DNA of 64,000 nt, taken from assembly GCF_013137895.1 (NCBI RefSeq), contig NZ_CP053538.1:2759001-2823000 (forward strand), written 5' to 3'. The notes beneath the pieces were generated by a model that saw nothing but the letters and a program-made list of their open reading frames with translations, was not told where the DNA came from and ran no database searches. Of the stretch, positions 39,709 through 49,216 are shown in pieces (the stretch's first letter is position 1; every line of letters begins with the position of its first letter). The translations under genes were made by a program, and so were the position numbers. Source of the DNA: Hymenobacter taeanensis (GTDB taxonomy: Bacteria; Bacteroidota; Bacteroidia; Cytophagales; Hymenobacteraceae).

Positions 39709-40491
39709 ATGTTTCAACTAACTCCTACGGTTCGCAACCTGCTCATCGCTAATGTGGTGGTGTTCTTCGCTGCGATGCAACTTAACCCGCTCGCCTTTTT
39801 AGCGCTGTACCCTATTGGCTCTCCGCTATTTCAGCCCTGGCAGTTCCTGACATATATGTTTATGCACGCTAACCTCGGGCATATCTTCTCTAACATGCTG
39901 GGCTTGGTAGTATTTGGCCCCATGCTAGAGCAGCGCTGGGGAGCAAAGCGTTTCTTGACGTACTGGCTGATTTGTGGCCTAGGTGCCGGTATACTCTACA
40001 ATGGTTTGCGCACGTATGAGGTGCGCCAAATGCGCCAAGATATAGAGGCGTTTCGGGCCGACCCCACGGATGTGAATCTGATGGATTTTGTAGACCATAA
40101 CGCATCAGACTACCGCGACCAATATGCGGCTGTGGTGCGTCAGCTACACGCTACTCCTGATGACCAAGGGCTGATCAGGAGTGCGTTGGAGAGCATGGAC
40201 TACGTTTACCAACGCAGCATAAACGGACCTATGGTGGGCGCATCGGGGGCATTGTTTGGGTTAATGCTGGCCTTCGCTTTCTATTTCCCTAATACGCCGC
40301 TGATCATATTCCCACTTCCCTTCCCTATTAAAGCCAAATACCTAGTTGTTTTGTACGGCTTGTACGAACTCTATACTGGCGTGCACCAAGCGCCCGGCGA
40401 CAATGTGGCGCACTTTGCTCACCTCGGAGGATTGTTAGTAGGTTTGATAGTGTTGCTGTTCTGGCAGCGCAACCGCACTCGCATGTACTGA
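39709..40491 (+). CDS. rhomboid family intramembrane serine protease
   Basis: A 260-residue six-helix membrane protease, started at the ATG at 39709; the longer frame from 39604 adds a non-conserved basic leader. The catalytic serine is Ser179 in VGASGALFG, and the histidine is His238 in FAHLGG. The conserved HANLGHIFSNM loop precedes helix 2. An unusually long soluble insertion of about 60 residues (about 108-170, charged) lies between helices 3 and 4. A second rhomboid gene follows 192 bases downstream. Confidence 0.92.
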   Translation: MFQLTPTVRNLLIANVVVFFAAMQLNPLAFLALYPIGSPLFQPWQFLTYMFMHANLGHIFSNMLGLVVFGPMLEQRWGAKRFLTYWLICGLGAGILYNGLRTYEVRQMRQDIEAFRADPTDVNLMDFVDHNASDYRDQYAAVVRQLHATPDDQGLIRSALESMDYVYQRSINGPMVGASGALFGLMLAFAFYFPNTPLIIFPLPFPIKAKYLVVLYGLYELYTGVHQAPGDNVAHFAHLGGLLVGLIVLLFWQRNRTRMY

Positions 40492-40683
40492 GCCAGGCTA
40501 AGTAACCGCTCAACATCAAAAACCTAGTGCTATACTTGCCAGTCTTACCGCCAGCTTGGCAGCAAAATACCACCTGTGGAAAGGTTGCCTGAAAATTGCG
40601 ACACCTGCCTGCATCATCCGGAGCAGTGGGCCGTTATCTATTGGTCTGGCTGATTTTTCCGTTCTACCCCTGTTTGTCCACCT

Positions 40684-41583
40684 ATGAGTATTGCCAATGA
40701 CATTCGCACTGCCTTCAGCCGCCGCGATAATGCGTTAAACCAGCTGCTGCTGATTAACGTGCTGGTGTTTGTAGGGCTGGTGCTGATTGAGGCCATAATG
40801 CGTTTGACGGGTACTTACCTCGAGTATTACCCCAACGTCATTCGGCAGTTTCAGCTGCCCGCCGACTTATCCTCGCTGTTGCGCCACCCCTGGACGCTGC
40901 TCACCTACGCCTTCACGCACGAAGGCTTCTTTCATATCCTGTTCAACCTACTGAACCTGTACTGGTTTGGTGCCCTGGTGCGCGAATACCTCGGCGACCG
41001 GCGCTTAGTGAGCTTGTACATTTTAGGCGCACTAGCCGGCGCGGCCTTTTTTCTGCTGAGCTTCAACCTCATTCCGGCCCTGCGCATATATCCTAATGTC
41101 TCGTTGCTGGGCGCGTCGGCATCGGTTACTGCTATTATTATGGCGGCGGCTACGTTGCTGCCCGAGTACACCTTCAACTTGCTTTTGATTGGGCCGGTAC
41201 GCATTAAGTACATTGCCGCTGTAGTTATTCTGCTCTCCATCATCGCCATCAACCAGGGCAACCCCGGCGGCGGTATTGCCCACATCGGGGGGGCGCTGAT
41301 AGGCTTTCTGTTCATCAAGCAGCTGCAGGCGGGCCGCGACCTGGGCCGCCCAGTGCAGGCCGTGGGCGAGTTTGTAGGTGGCCTACTGAGTGGCCGGCCT
41401 CGCCTGCGTGTAACGCACCGCAACACGGCTGCGCCTGCTGCTGCCGCGCCAGTTAAGAAAGGCACTCTGCCTAAACCTGAGCAGGATGAAATTGACGTGA
41501 TTCTAGACAAAATTTCCCGCTCCGGCTACGAAAGCCTCTCCAAGGACGAAAAGCAGAAGTTGTTCCGAGCTAGTCAGAAATAG
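40684..41583 (+). CDS. rhomboid family protease with charged C-terminal tail
   Basis: A 299-residue membrane protease. Catalytic Ser145 in LLGASASV and His200 in GIAHIGG; EGFFHILFNLLNLYWFG is the conserved helix-2 start. After the last helix there is a cytoplasmic linker and a C-terminal segment (QDEIDVILDKISRSGYESL, then KDEKQKLF) like the small helical tail seen on Bacteroidota rhomboids. It is the second of two adjacent, non-identical rhomboids. Confidence 0.93.
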   Translation: MSIANDIRTAFSRRDNALNQLLLINVLVFVGLVLIEAIMRLTGTYLEYYPNVIRQFQLPADLSSLLRHPWTLLTYAFTHEGFFHILFNLLNLYWFGALVREYLGDRRLVSLYILGALAGAAFFLLSFNLIPALRIYPNVSLLGASASVTAIIMAAATLLPEYTFNLLLIGPVRIKYIAAVVILLSIIAINQGNPGGGIAHIGGALIGFLFIKQLQAGRDLGRPVQAVGEFVGGLLSGRPRLRVTHRNTAAPAAAAPVKKGTLPKPEQDEIDVILDKISRSGYESLSKDEKQKLFRASQK

Positions 41584-41613
41584 TGACCTTATAAATAACA
41601 TAGTATTACAAGC

Positions 41614-41710
41614 ACGTCATCCTGACGTAGGAAGGATCTTCTCACGCTAGCACGAGGCATTAGGCCAACCGTTCTCGCGTGGCAAGATCCTTCCTACGTC
41701 AGGATGACGT
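41614..41710. repeat. intergenic inverted repeat, family B
   Basis: Perfect 27-bp arms (41614-41640 and 41684-41710) of the type GTCATCCTGACGTAGGAAGG, with the loop containing TTAGGCCAAC and an inner partly paired CTCACGC/GCGTGG. Related copies are at 906-950 (outer arm) and 61453-61520 (inner part). Confidence 0.9.
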
Positions 41711-41775
41711 GTTATTATGATTGTTGATATATATCCGTGCTAGCCTAATGTGGCCTGGCGCTCAAGAAATAAAAA

Positions 41776-41807
41776 ACCGGCCGCCCCACGCAAGTGAGAC
41801 GGCCGGT
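41776..41807 (-). terminator. terminator of mdh
   Basis: 8-bp GC arms (41776-41783 and 41800-41807) with six T following on the minus strand, 27 bases beyond the stop. Confidence 0.75.
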
Positions 41808-41833
41808 CGAGAGCCTTCAGAAGAACAGGAAAC

Positions 41834-42775
41834 CTAAGCGTTTGCCTTGCTCATGTTGTCGAGGGCGTCCATAACTTCTTTCACGTGGCCGCGGGAGGTT
41901 TCCAGAAGGGCTTTCTCCTCATCGTTCAGCTGCAGCTCAATAACTTTCTCGATGCCGTTTTTGCCGAGGATAACTGGAGCGCCGAGGTATACACCGTTGA
42001 TGCCGTACTCGCCCTGCAACTCAATGCACACGGGAAACACGCGGCGCTGGTCGCGCACAATGGCTTCTACCATTTGGGCAGCAGCTGCGCCTGGGGCGTA
42101 CCACGCTGAGGTGCCCATCAGTTTCACCAGCTCACCGCCACCAACGGCCGTGCGCTGCACAATAGCGTCAAGCTCTTCTTTGCCGATGAGCTCAGTTACG
42201 GGAATACCGCCCACGGTGGTGTAGCGGGGGAGGGGCACCATGGTGTCGCCGTGGCCACCCATGAGTACGGCCTGAATGTCTTTGGGGCTTACGTTGAGCG
42301 CCTCAGCCAGGAACGCGCGGTAACGAGCCGTGTCGAGGATGCCAGCCATGCCAAACACCTTCTCGCGGGGCAGGCCCGAGGTGAGGTGAGCCTGATAGGT
42401 CATCACGTCCAGCGGGTTCGAAACCACAATGATGATGGCGTTAGGCGAGTATTTTACCACCTGCTCGGTTACCGTTTTCACGATGCCCGCGTTGGTTGAA
42501 ATCAGGTCGTCGCGGCTCATGCCGGGCTTGCGGGGCAGGCCCGAGGTAATAACTACCACGTCGGAGCCAGCGGTGCGGCTATAGTCGCCGGTTACACCTA
42601 CGGTGCGGGAATCATACCCAATTACGGGAGCCTTCTGCCAGATATCGAGGGCCTTGCCTTCGGCGAAGCCTTCCTTGATGTCTACCAGTACAATCTCATT
42701 AGCAATTTCGCGGGTGGCTAGTACATCAGCGCAGGTTGCGCCTACGTTGCCAGCTCCAACTACGGTAACTTTCAT
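41834..42775 (-). CDS. mdh: malate dehydrogenase
   Basis: NAD-dependent malate/oxaloacetate interconversion in the TCA cycle. 313 residues starting at the ATG at 42775. The frame continues upstream to 42970 but that part is not protein-like. The nucleotide loop GAGNVGAT is at about 7-14. The substrate loop has GLPRKPGMSRDDL with the arginines typical of malate (not lactate) specificity, and the catalytic histidine is in GGHGDTMVPL. Confidence 0.97.
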   Translation of the reverse strand: MKVTVVGAGNVGATCADVLATREIANEIVLVDIKEGFAEGKALDIWQKAPVIGYDSRTVGVTGDYSRTAGSDVVVITSGLPRKPGMSRDDLISTNAGIVKTVTEQVVKYSPNAIIIVVSNPLDVMTYQAHLTSGLPREKVFGMAGILDTARYRAFLAEALNVSPKDIQAVLMGGHGDTMVPLPRYTTVGGIPVTELIGKEELDAIVQRTAVGGGELVKLMGTSAWYAPGAAAAQMVEAIVRDQRRVFPVCIELQGEYGINGVYLGAPVILGKNGIEKVIELQLNDEEKALLETSRGHVKEVMDALDNMSKANA

Positions 42776-43443
42776 TGGGATGGAATATGGTGTGAGATGT
42801 GGGTTAGGCCGTAAAGCTAACCCAAAACCAGTTCTGGTAAACCCAGATCCAGCGAAAGTTCGCCTTCGGCTCGTAACCTGCTCTTTAGAAAGCGAAAAAA
42901 ATACTGGCCTAGGAGGGGCAGCCATCGTAATCCGTAGCGTTGTTTGCCCATTTATTGGCCGCTGGCGCACCGTGCCTCACATACCCTATATAATACGGCC
43001 CGCGTGGCCTGCACCCCACAGGCTCAGGGAAGCTCTGAGCCAGTGGTTGATACTACCTGCCGCATGGGGGCTAAGTAACTATGCATTCGTTTTACTGCTA
43101 TTAAGGTGCGTGTTGCTGCTTTGACAGCATAAGATACGGGACTACAAACGCCCCCGAAATACTGGCAGGGAGTAGCGGCAACAGTGAGGGGCATAAATAG
43201 CTTCAAGCTGATCTATTCCCTGCGTGTAACACAGGTGCCTGATCTGTTGCCAGTACTTACTGGCCACTACTTGCTATACCCCAAAATCAGATATATTGTA
43301 TGAATGTAAGTTGCTGAAAATTAGACATTTCAAATTTGGTTGCGGCCCTGATAGGCCTAGCGTAGGCAGGGGTTTGGACGTAACAATTCAGTAAACAAAG
43401 CGGCATATTGGGGTAATAAGGCGACTCTACCTTTGCCGCCACT
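42776..43443. other. intergenic region between mdh and the second receptor
   Basis: 668 bases with one TGGCCTAG octamer (42905-42912) and the receptor promoter at the right end. No frame here is protein-like on either strand. A weak inverted repeat GGCAACAG/CTGTTGCC (about 43173-43180 with 43245-43252) is the only other structure seen. The space is long for this gene-dense window. Confidence 0.5.
43428..43435 (+). promoter_or_regulatory. -7 promoter box of the second TonB receptor
   Basis: TACCTTTG, 8 bases before the ATG at 43444; a TTG lies about 17 bases upstream. Transcription would begin at or very near the start codon. Confidence 0.6.
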
Positions 43444-46299
43444 ATGCAGGACACAATTACCAAAATCACACTCGTTTTTTTGCTGTTTTTCGGAGCCCTG
43501 TCGTCGGCTGTCGCACAGGGTACGGGCAGCATAAAAGGAACCATCACCGATGCCCAAACCCAAGAGGGTATTATAGGCGGCACGGTACATCTGGACAACA
43601 CAGGAATTGGCGGCCCCACCGATGTGGATGGCCGCTTTTCGTTGGAGAAAGTGCCAGTGGGCGAGTACACGCTTATCGTGTCATCGGTGTCGTACAAAAC
43701 GGCCTCTATTCAAAAGGTAGCCGTTAAAGCCGGCCAAGCTACTACCGTTAACTACAAGCTGGAATCAGATCAGCAGCAGCTAAACGAAGTGGTAGTAACT
43801 GGTGTGCGCCGCACCAACACTGAGGTATCAGTAATTTCGGAAATCAAGCAGGCTAACGTAGTGGTTAGCGGGGTTTCCTCAGAACAAATTGTGAAAACCC
43901 AGGACCGCGACGCGGCCGAAGTGGTCCGTCGTATTCCGGGCGTAACCATCGTGGATAATCGCTTTATCCAGATTCGGGGCCTCAGTGACCGGTACAACGC
44001 GGTGTGGCTGAATGATGTAGCGGCACCCAGCTCAGAAACCGACCGCAAGTCCTTCTCCTTTGATATTGTGCCCAGCTCCCTGCTTGATCGGGTGCTGGTC
44101 TTCAAAGATCCCTCACCGGAATTGCCCGGCGACTTCGCGGGGGGCCTAGTAAAGGTATACCTGCGCAAGCCCGCTCAGAACGAGCGTCTATTCACGGCCA
44201 ACTATTCCTCGGGCTACCGCAACGGTACCACAGGCAAAGACTTCTTCACCGATAAAACCCAGGCCGGCGATGCCTTTGGCTTTGGGGCGGTGAAGCGCCA
44301 GCTGCCCGGCGGCTTCCCTGAGCTGAGCACCGCCTACCAGCAGTACGAGCGGGACTTCTATGCCAAGCAAATCGAGAACACTTTCCCGATTTATAAGCTG
44401 AAGGCCATGCCCGATATCCGCTTCAATGCGGCCTACATGGACCAGATCAACGTCAAGGACCTGGCTATAGGTAGCATCACGTCGGTGAACTACACCAATA
44501 CCTTCACCAGCTTCAACATCAACCGCAACCTGTATGATGGGGTTGGTCAGCGCACTGATCAGATCAAGGATGAGCAGTCGTCGAACAACGTGCGGCTTGG
44601 TGCCATCCAGAACTTTAACATGGTGCTAGGCAACGGCGACCGGCTGGAGTTCCGCAACCTGTTTAACCAGCAGTCGCGCAACCAGGTAACCACCCGCCGG
44701 AGCTACGATGACGATGGTCGCCCAACGCGCAACAGCTACCAGCTAGGCTACCAGGGCCGCACTACGTACACTGGCCAGCTTGCCGGCCAGCATTCTTTCA
44801 ACGAAGATAAAACCAGCTTTGACTGGGTAGCCGGCTACGGATACTCTAACCGCAACGAGCCCGACCTGCGGCGGGCATCCTACCAATCTCTGCCAGCAGT
44901 TAACGAAGGTGGTAAGCCCACGGAAACCATTCTGACGCCCGGTACCGGCCAGGTAGACGTGAACAATGCTGGCCGCTTGTACCAGAAGCTTACGGAGCGC
45001 AACTACACTATCAACGCGAACCTGAAGCACCAGGTGCAAGTGGGGGAGCGGGCCGTAGAAATTGGAGCTGGCACCTACCTGGAGTACCGCAAGCGCGATT
45101 TCCATGCCCGGGCCTTTGGCTACTCTCTGAACGCGAATGGCCTGCAGGGGCTGCGTAATGAGGCTGTAGGCAACATCTTCGATCCGCAGAACATTGGCAG
45201 CGACGGATTCCGCCTCACGGAAGACCTTAACTCTACGTACCGCTACAACGCCAGCAACGAGCTGGAAGCCGGCTACCTCTCTTTCAACATTCCCCTGACG
45301 GAAAAGCTGAAACTGGTGACGGGTGCCCGCTACGAGCGCAATGTGCAGTCGATTTCAACGGGCATCAACGGCCAGCCCGTGCAGCAGGACGTGACGACCA
45401 ACTTTGTGCTGCCCTCTGCCAACTTCAGCTACAACTTTAACGAGAAGAACCTGGTGCGCGCCTCCTACGGCCGCAGCCTTAACCGCCCCGAGTTCCGCGA
45501 AGCCGCGCCGTTCTTCTACTATGACTTCGACTTCAACGTGCTCAACTACGGTTCGCTGTACCTGAACCCGGAGACGCCGCTGAAGGTCGCGACTATCGAT
45601 AACCTGGACGTACGCTATGAGCTGTACCCCTCCAGCGGGGAGCTGATTCACATCGGCGCGTTCTACAAGAAGTTTACGAACCCCATCGAAAACACGGTGG
45701 TGCTGACCACTAACCTGGCCTACACCTTCGCCAATGCCCCTAGCGCCTACGCCTACGGGGTAGAGCTGGACCTGAAGAAGAGCCTGAGTTTCCTGGATGA
45801 TGCCTTCGGCACTACTGGCCTGCGCAACATCTCGGCCGTGTTCAATGCCTCCCTCATCAAGAGCCAAGTGCAGCTCGGCGACAAGTTTGTGGCCTGGGAC
45901 AACAAGCGCGCTCTGCAGGGTCAGTCGCCTTACGTGTTCAACGGCGGCCTCTACTACAACACGCCCAGCAACAGCTGGCAGGTAACGGCTCTCTACAACG
46001 TGTTTGGCCCCCGCATCCTGTTCGCGGGTAGCGTCGACTACCCCGATGTGGTAGAAATGCCCCGCCACACGGTAGACCTGTCCCTGACGAAAACGGTGAG
46101 CCCCCGCCTGACGCTGAACGCCGGTATTCAGGATGTGCTGAACCAGAAAGTGAACCTGGTGCAGGACTTCAACCGCGACAAGAAGTACGAATCAAAAGTT
46201 GACCCCTCGCTGAGCAACTACCGCCGGGGCACTTACTACACCGTGGGAATGCGCTTCAACCTGGAGCCCCGCGCCCGTCAGCTCACCCCGCTACCCTAA
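43444..46299 (+). CDS. TonB-dependent receptor with carboxypeptidase-like domain
   Basis: A 951-residue outer-membrane receptor. Signal peptide about 1-24; carboxypeptidase-like regulatory domain about 27-112 (GSIKGTITDAQTQEGIIG, DVDGRFSLEKVPVGEY); plug with a QLNEVVVTGV TonB-box-like start and IRGLSDRYNAVWLND; then a long barrel. The segment DPSPELPGDFAGGLVKVYL in the plug end is typical. It pairs with the surface lipoprotein gene 57 bases downstream, an arrangement recalling SusC/SusD but with a beta-helix-type partner. The cargo is unknown. Confidence 0.92.
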   Translation: MQDTITKITLVFLLFFGALSSAVAQGTGSIKGTITDAQTQEGIIGGTVHLDNTGIGGPTDVDGRFSLEKVPVGEYTLIVSSVSYKTASIQKVAVKAGQATTVNYKLESDQQQLNEVVVTGVRRTNTEVSVISEIKQANVVVSGVSSEQIVKTQDRDAAEVVRRIPGVTIVDNRFIQIRGLSDRYNAVWLNDVAAPSSETDRKSFSFDIVPSSLLDRVLVFKDPSPELPGDFAGGLVKVYLRKPAQNERLFTANYSSGYRNGTTGKDFFTDKTQAGDAFGFGAVKRQLPGGFPELSTAYQQYERDFYAKQIENTFPIYKLKAMPDIRFNAAYMDQINVKDLAIGSITSVNYTNTFTSFNINRNLYDGVGQRTDQIKDEQSSNNVRLGAIQNFNMVLGNGDRLEFRNLFNQQSRNQVTTRRSYDDDGRPTRNSYQLGYQGRTTYTGQLAGQHSFNEDKTSFDWVAGYGYSNRNEPDLRRASYQSLPAVNEGGKPTETILTPGTGQVDVNNAGRLYQKLTERNYTINANLKHQVQVGERAVEIGAGTYLEYRKRDFHARAFGYSLNANGLQGLRNEAVGNIFDPQNIGSDGFRLTEDLNSTYRYNASNELEAGYLSFNIPLTEKLKLVTGARYERNVQSISTGINGQPVQQDVTTNFVLPSANFSYNFNEKNLVRASYGRSLNRPEFREAAPFFYYDFDFNVLNYGSLYLNPETPLKVATIDNLDVRYELYPSSGELIHIGAFYKKFTNPIENTVVLTTNLAYTFANAPSAYAYGVELDLKKSLSFLDDAFGTTGLRNISAVFNASLIKSQVQLGDKFVAWDNKRALQGQSPYVFNGGLYYNTPSNSWQVTALYNVFGPRILFAGSVDYPDVVEMPRHTVDLSLTKTVSPRLTLNAGIQDVLNQKVNLVQDFNRDKKYESKVDPSLSNYRRGTYYTVGMRFNLEPRARQLTPLP

Positions 46300-46356
46300 C
46301 TCTTCGCCTTCCTTTCCAACTCCTTTCCTAGTCTGCTTTTCGTTTCACCCTTTCGT

Positions 46357-47883
46357 ATGAAAAAGAATACCCTTTCCCTCGCCCTGGCAGCCACTCTGCT
46401 GGCCGGACTGGCATCGTGCAGCAAGGAAGACACCACGCCCGCCCCCAACATTGTTGGTAGCGGCGGCACTACGCCCACTACGCCTACCACCCCCTCCACC
46501 GGGCAGGTAGTAACGGTAGGAGGCAGCGGCGAATCGTCTATCACCACAAACACTACGTGGTCGGCGAGCAACAAGTACTTGCTGAAAGGCTTCGTGTACG
46601 TGAAGTCGGGCGCTACCCTGACTATTGAAGCGGGTACCATTATCAAAGGCGACAAAGACACCAAAGGCACCCTGATTGTGGAGCCCGGTGCCAAGATCGT
46701 AGCCATTGGTACTGCTGAGAAGCCCATTGTATTTACCTCTAACCAGCCCAGAGGCTCACGCAACTATGGCGACTGGGGTGGACTCATTATTGCGGGCAAT
46801 GCCCCGGTAAACAGCATGACGGCCACTTCTAAGCCCCAGATTGAGGGCGGGCCTTCTACCAAGTATGGGGGCGATGTGGCCAATGACAACTCTGGCACCC
46901 TGCAATACGTGCGCATTGAGTTTGGTGGGGTAGCATTCTCGCCCGATAACGAAGTAAATGGCCTGACCCTGGCTGCCGTAGGAAGCGGTACTACCATCGA
47001 CCACATTCAGGTTTCTTACAGTGGTGATGATTCCTACGAATGGTTTGGGGGCACGGTAAACGCCAAGTATCTGGTGTCGCACCGCACCTTCGACGACGAT
47101 TTCGATACCGATAACGGCTTCTCGGGTAAAATTCAGTTTGCCGTGTCGCTGCGCGACCCACTGCAGGCTGACCAGTCGGGCTCCAAGGCCTTCGAGTCGG
47201 ATAACGACAGCAAATCAACCACGGCGCAGCCCCAGACTTCAGCCGTGTTCTCAAACGTAACGGCCGTTGGTCCCGTGGTTAACACCAGCGGGGGTAACTA
47301 TAGCTCGCAATACACGGCAGGGGCCCACATTCGCCGCAATTCCAGCATCAGCATTCTGAATTCGGTTATCATGGGCTACCCCACCAACGTGCTCATTGAT
47401 AACTCCCAGACGGCCGGCAACGCTGCCAGCGGTAACCTGCACTTCAAGAACAACATTGTGGCGGGCAGCTTGGTGGGCTCCAACTCTGCCGGTGGGCAGC
47501 GCAGCCTACTATACATTGCCGGCAGCGGTGGCGCGGGTAGCCTGACTACCAACACCGTTATGGCCTCCGACTCGTCGGCCTGGGGTAGCGCGGTAGGCCC
47601 CCTGACCTGGCTGAAAGCCAACGGCAACAAGCGCTTCGCCACGTCAGACAACGTGCAGCTTCTGAACCCGTTTAGCCTGACCTCACCGAGCTTCATTCCA
47701 CGGAGCGCTTCGCCCATTGTGGCAACCACAGGCGGTATCGCTCCCGACTTTACGGATAGCAAGGTGACGGATTCCTTCTTCACGAAAGTGGCCTACGTTG
47801 GTGCCTTCTCCGGTTCCGGTGCTTCCGCCGATAACTGGCTGGCTTCCTGGACGAACTTCGATCCGCAGCAAACCGACTACTAG
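46357..47883 (+). CDS. surface-type lipoprotein, beta-helix repeats
   Basis: A 508-residue lipoprotein: lipobox LASC at about residue 21, then a Thr/Pro-rich linker (about 28-50). The long beta-rich domain has the pattern ...KSGATLTIEAGTII and GTLIVEPGAKI, then a GDWGGLIIAG rung and a DDSYEWFGG segment. This is a right-handed parallel beta-helix-like family found beside TonB receptors in Bacteroidota. It probably binds the receptor's cargo at the cell surface; no catalytic residues are evident. Confidence 0.85.
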   Translation: MKKNTLSLALAATLLAGLASCSKEDTTPAPNIVGSGGTTPTTPTTPSTGQVVTVGGSGESSITTNTTWSASNKYLLKGFVYVKSGATLTIEAGTIIKGDKDTKGTLIVEPGAKIVAIGTAEKPIVFTSNQPRGSRNYGDWGGLIIAGNAPVNSMTATSKPQIEGGPSTKYGGDVANDNSGTLQYVRIEFGGVAFSPDNEVNGLTLAAVGSGTTIDHIQVSYSGDDSYEWFGGTVNAKYLVSHRTFDDDFDTDNGFSGKIQFAVSLRDPLQADQSGSKAFESDNDSKSTTAQPQTSAVFSNVTAVGPVVNTSGGNYSSQYTAGAHIRRNSSISILNSVIMGYPTNVLIDNSQTAGNAASGNLHFKNNIVAGSLVGSNSAGGQRSLLYIAGSGGAGSLTTNTVMASDSSAWGSAVGPLTWLKANGNKRFATSDNVQLLNPFSLTSPSFIPRSASPIVATTGGIAPDFTDSKVTDSFFTKVAYVGAFSGSGASADNWLASWTNFDPQQTDY

Positions 47884-47913
47884 GTCATCTGCGCCTGTAC
47901 AGAAGCAATGAGC

Positions 47914-47947
47914 AAAGCCCAGGCTACCACATAGCCTGGGCTTTTGC
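47914..47947 (+). terminator. terminator of the receptor-lipoprotein operon
   Basis: Perfect 13-bp arms (47914-47926 and 47932-47944) with a 5-base loop, ending in TTTTGC, 31 bases after the stop. Confidence 0.85.
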
Positions 47948-48025
47948 GTTAAGCAGGCGGGGCAAGCGGCCGATCCTGTACCGGAGAAGTTCGTATTCTG
48001 GGTAGCCTACTTTGCTCATGCCCCT

Positions 48026-49108
48026 ATGAAGTTGTCTGTTGCGCGTTACGTTCCCCGCACCCGTCGAGCCGTCAGAAGTCTGGTTAAGCTGCATGATGCG
48101 CCGTGGCGCTGGAAAGTAGGGCTGGAGGCCAGCTTAGCCATTGGCCTACCCGTGGCGGTGTTTACGCTGGCTGGCAACCAAGCATGGGGTCTGCAGGCCG
48201 CTTTAGGAAGTTTCACCGCTTTGTACGGCGCCTCGCTTAGTCGCCAAAACCGCGCCCTGTTGTTGCCGTTTGTGGCAGCTGGGCTGGTGCTGGCGGCGGC
48301 CCTGGGTATTGCCTGTGCTGGCAATGAATGGCTGCCCGTAGCGTGCTTGGTGCTGGTAAGTGCGCTTGCCTCAACACTGGTATTGGGTTTTCGGCTGGGG
48401 CCGCCCGGCCCCATGATGTTTGTGCTGGTGGCAGCCGTGAGTGGCCACATTGCCGCGCCTGCTGCGCTGGATGGCGCCGGCCAGCCTGGCCTACGGCTGC
48501 TGGGACTAGTGGCCGCAGGGGCCGGATTGGCCTATTTTGTGGTAGTGATGCCGCTACTGATACCGGGGCGGCGTTATTCAGCATCGGTGGGGTTAGGCGT
48601 ACTACTGCCGCGGTTAAGCTTTGACAGGGATACTGCTGCTGTTGCCTTACGGGTGGTAGTGGCTGTATTAATAGCCAGCTTAGTGGCTAGGCCATTGGGC
48701 GCGCACCGAGTATACTGGGTGGTGCTATCGGCGGTGGCGGTGCTGCAGTCCAGCCCCTCGCGGCAGCTTACTGGCCTGCGGGCGGTACATCGGGTAGTGG
48801 GCACGCTGTTAGGGATAGGCCTGTTTGAGCTGCTTTCACTGTTGCACCCAATAGGTTTGGGGCTAGTGGCCGCGCTCATGCTGCTGCAAGGCGCCACTGA
48901 AGTTGTGGTAGCCCGAAACTACGCCTTTGCGCTGCTCTTTATCACGCCCATAGCCCTGTTAAACGCCACTGCCGGCCATGCCGGCAATACGCTGGTTACA
49001 GTAGAAGGCAGGGTGCTGGATACGTTGCTAGGAGCAGGTATTGCCTTGGTACTGTTCTGGTTTAGTGAGTTGCTATTGCGCCCACGCCATGATAGAACTG
49101 CTGCATAG
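48026..49108 (+). CDS. FUSC-family membrane protein
   Basis: A 360-residue inner-membrane protein with two blocks of helices (about 30-180 and 205-350). The second block (YWVVLSAVAVLQSSPSRQLTGLRAVHRVVGTLLGI) has the FUSC/YccS signature, including the HR-x2-GT motif. Relatives export aromatic acids or are of unknown role. The usual cytoplasmic domain is absent, so this is a short form. It has no transport partner nearby. Confidence 0.87.
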   Translation: MKLSVARYVPRTRRAVRSLVKLHDAPWRWKVGLEASLAIGLPVAVFTLAGNQAWGLQAALGSFTALYGASLSRQNRALLLPFVAAGLVLAAALGIACAGNEWLPVACLVLVSALASTLVLGFRLGPPGPMMFVLVAAVSGHIAAPAALDGAGQPGLRLLGLVAAGAGLAYFVVVMPLLIPGRRYSASVGLGVLLPRLSFDRDTAAVALRVVVAVLIASLVARPLGAHRVYWVVLSAVAVLQSSPSRQLTGLRAVHRVVGTLLGIGLFELLSLLHPIGLGLVAALMLLQGATEVVVARNYAFALLFITPIALLNATAGHAGNTLVTVEGRVLDTLLGAGIALVLFWFSELLLRPRHDRTAA

Positions 49109-49133
49109 AAGGGAGATGCTATTTAGGGCTCGT

Positions 49134-49200
49134 GATTAAGTAGCAATAAGGGTGTCAGGCAGCGGCAAAATCAGCCTGACACCCTTATTGCTACTTAATC
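49134..49200. terminator. perfect 27-bp hairpin between convergent genes
   Basis: Arms 49134-49160 and 49174-49200 match perfectly over 27 bases around a 13-base loop. It sits between the FUSC gene and tilS stops. There is no flanking T tract, and the arms resemble none of the other repeats, so a bidirectional terminator or a single repeat element are both possible. Confidence 0.8.
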
Positions 49201-49216
49201 AAACAGGCTTTGGCCA

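Noticed and set aside
43024..43206. Small minus-strand frame in the mdh-receptor spacer
   Set aside because: 60 codons with biased, non-conserved-looking composition and no plausible context.
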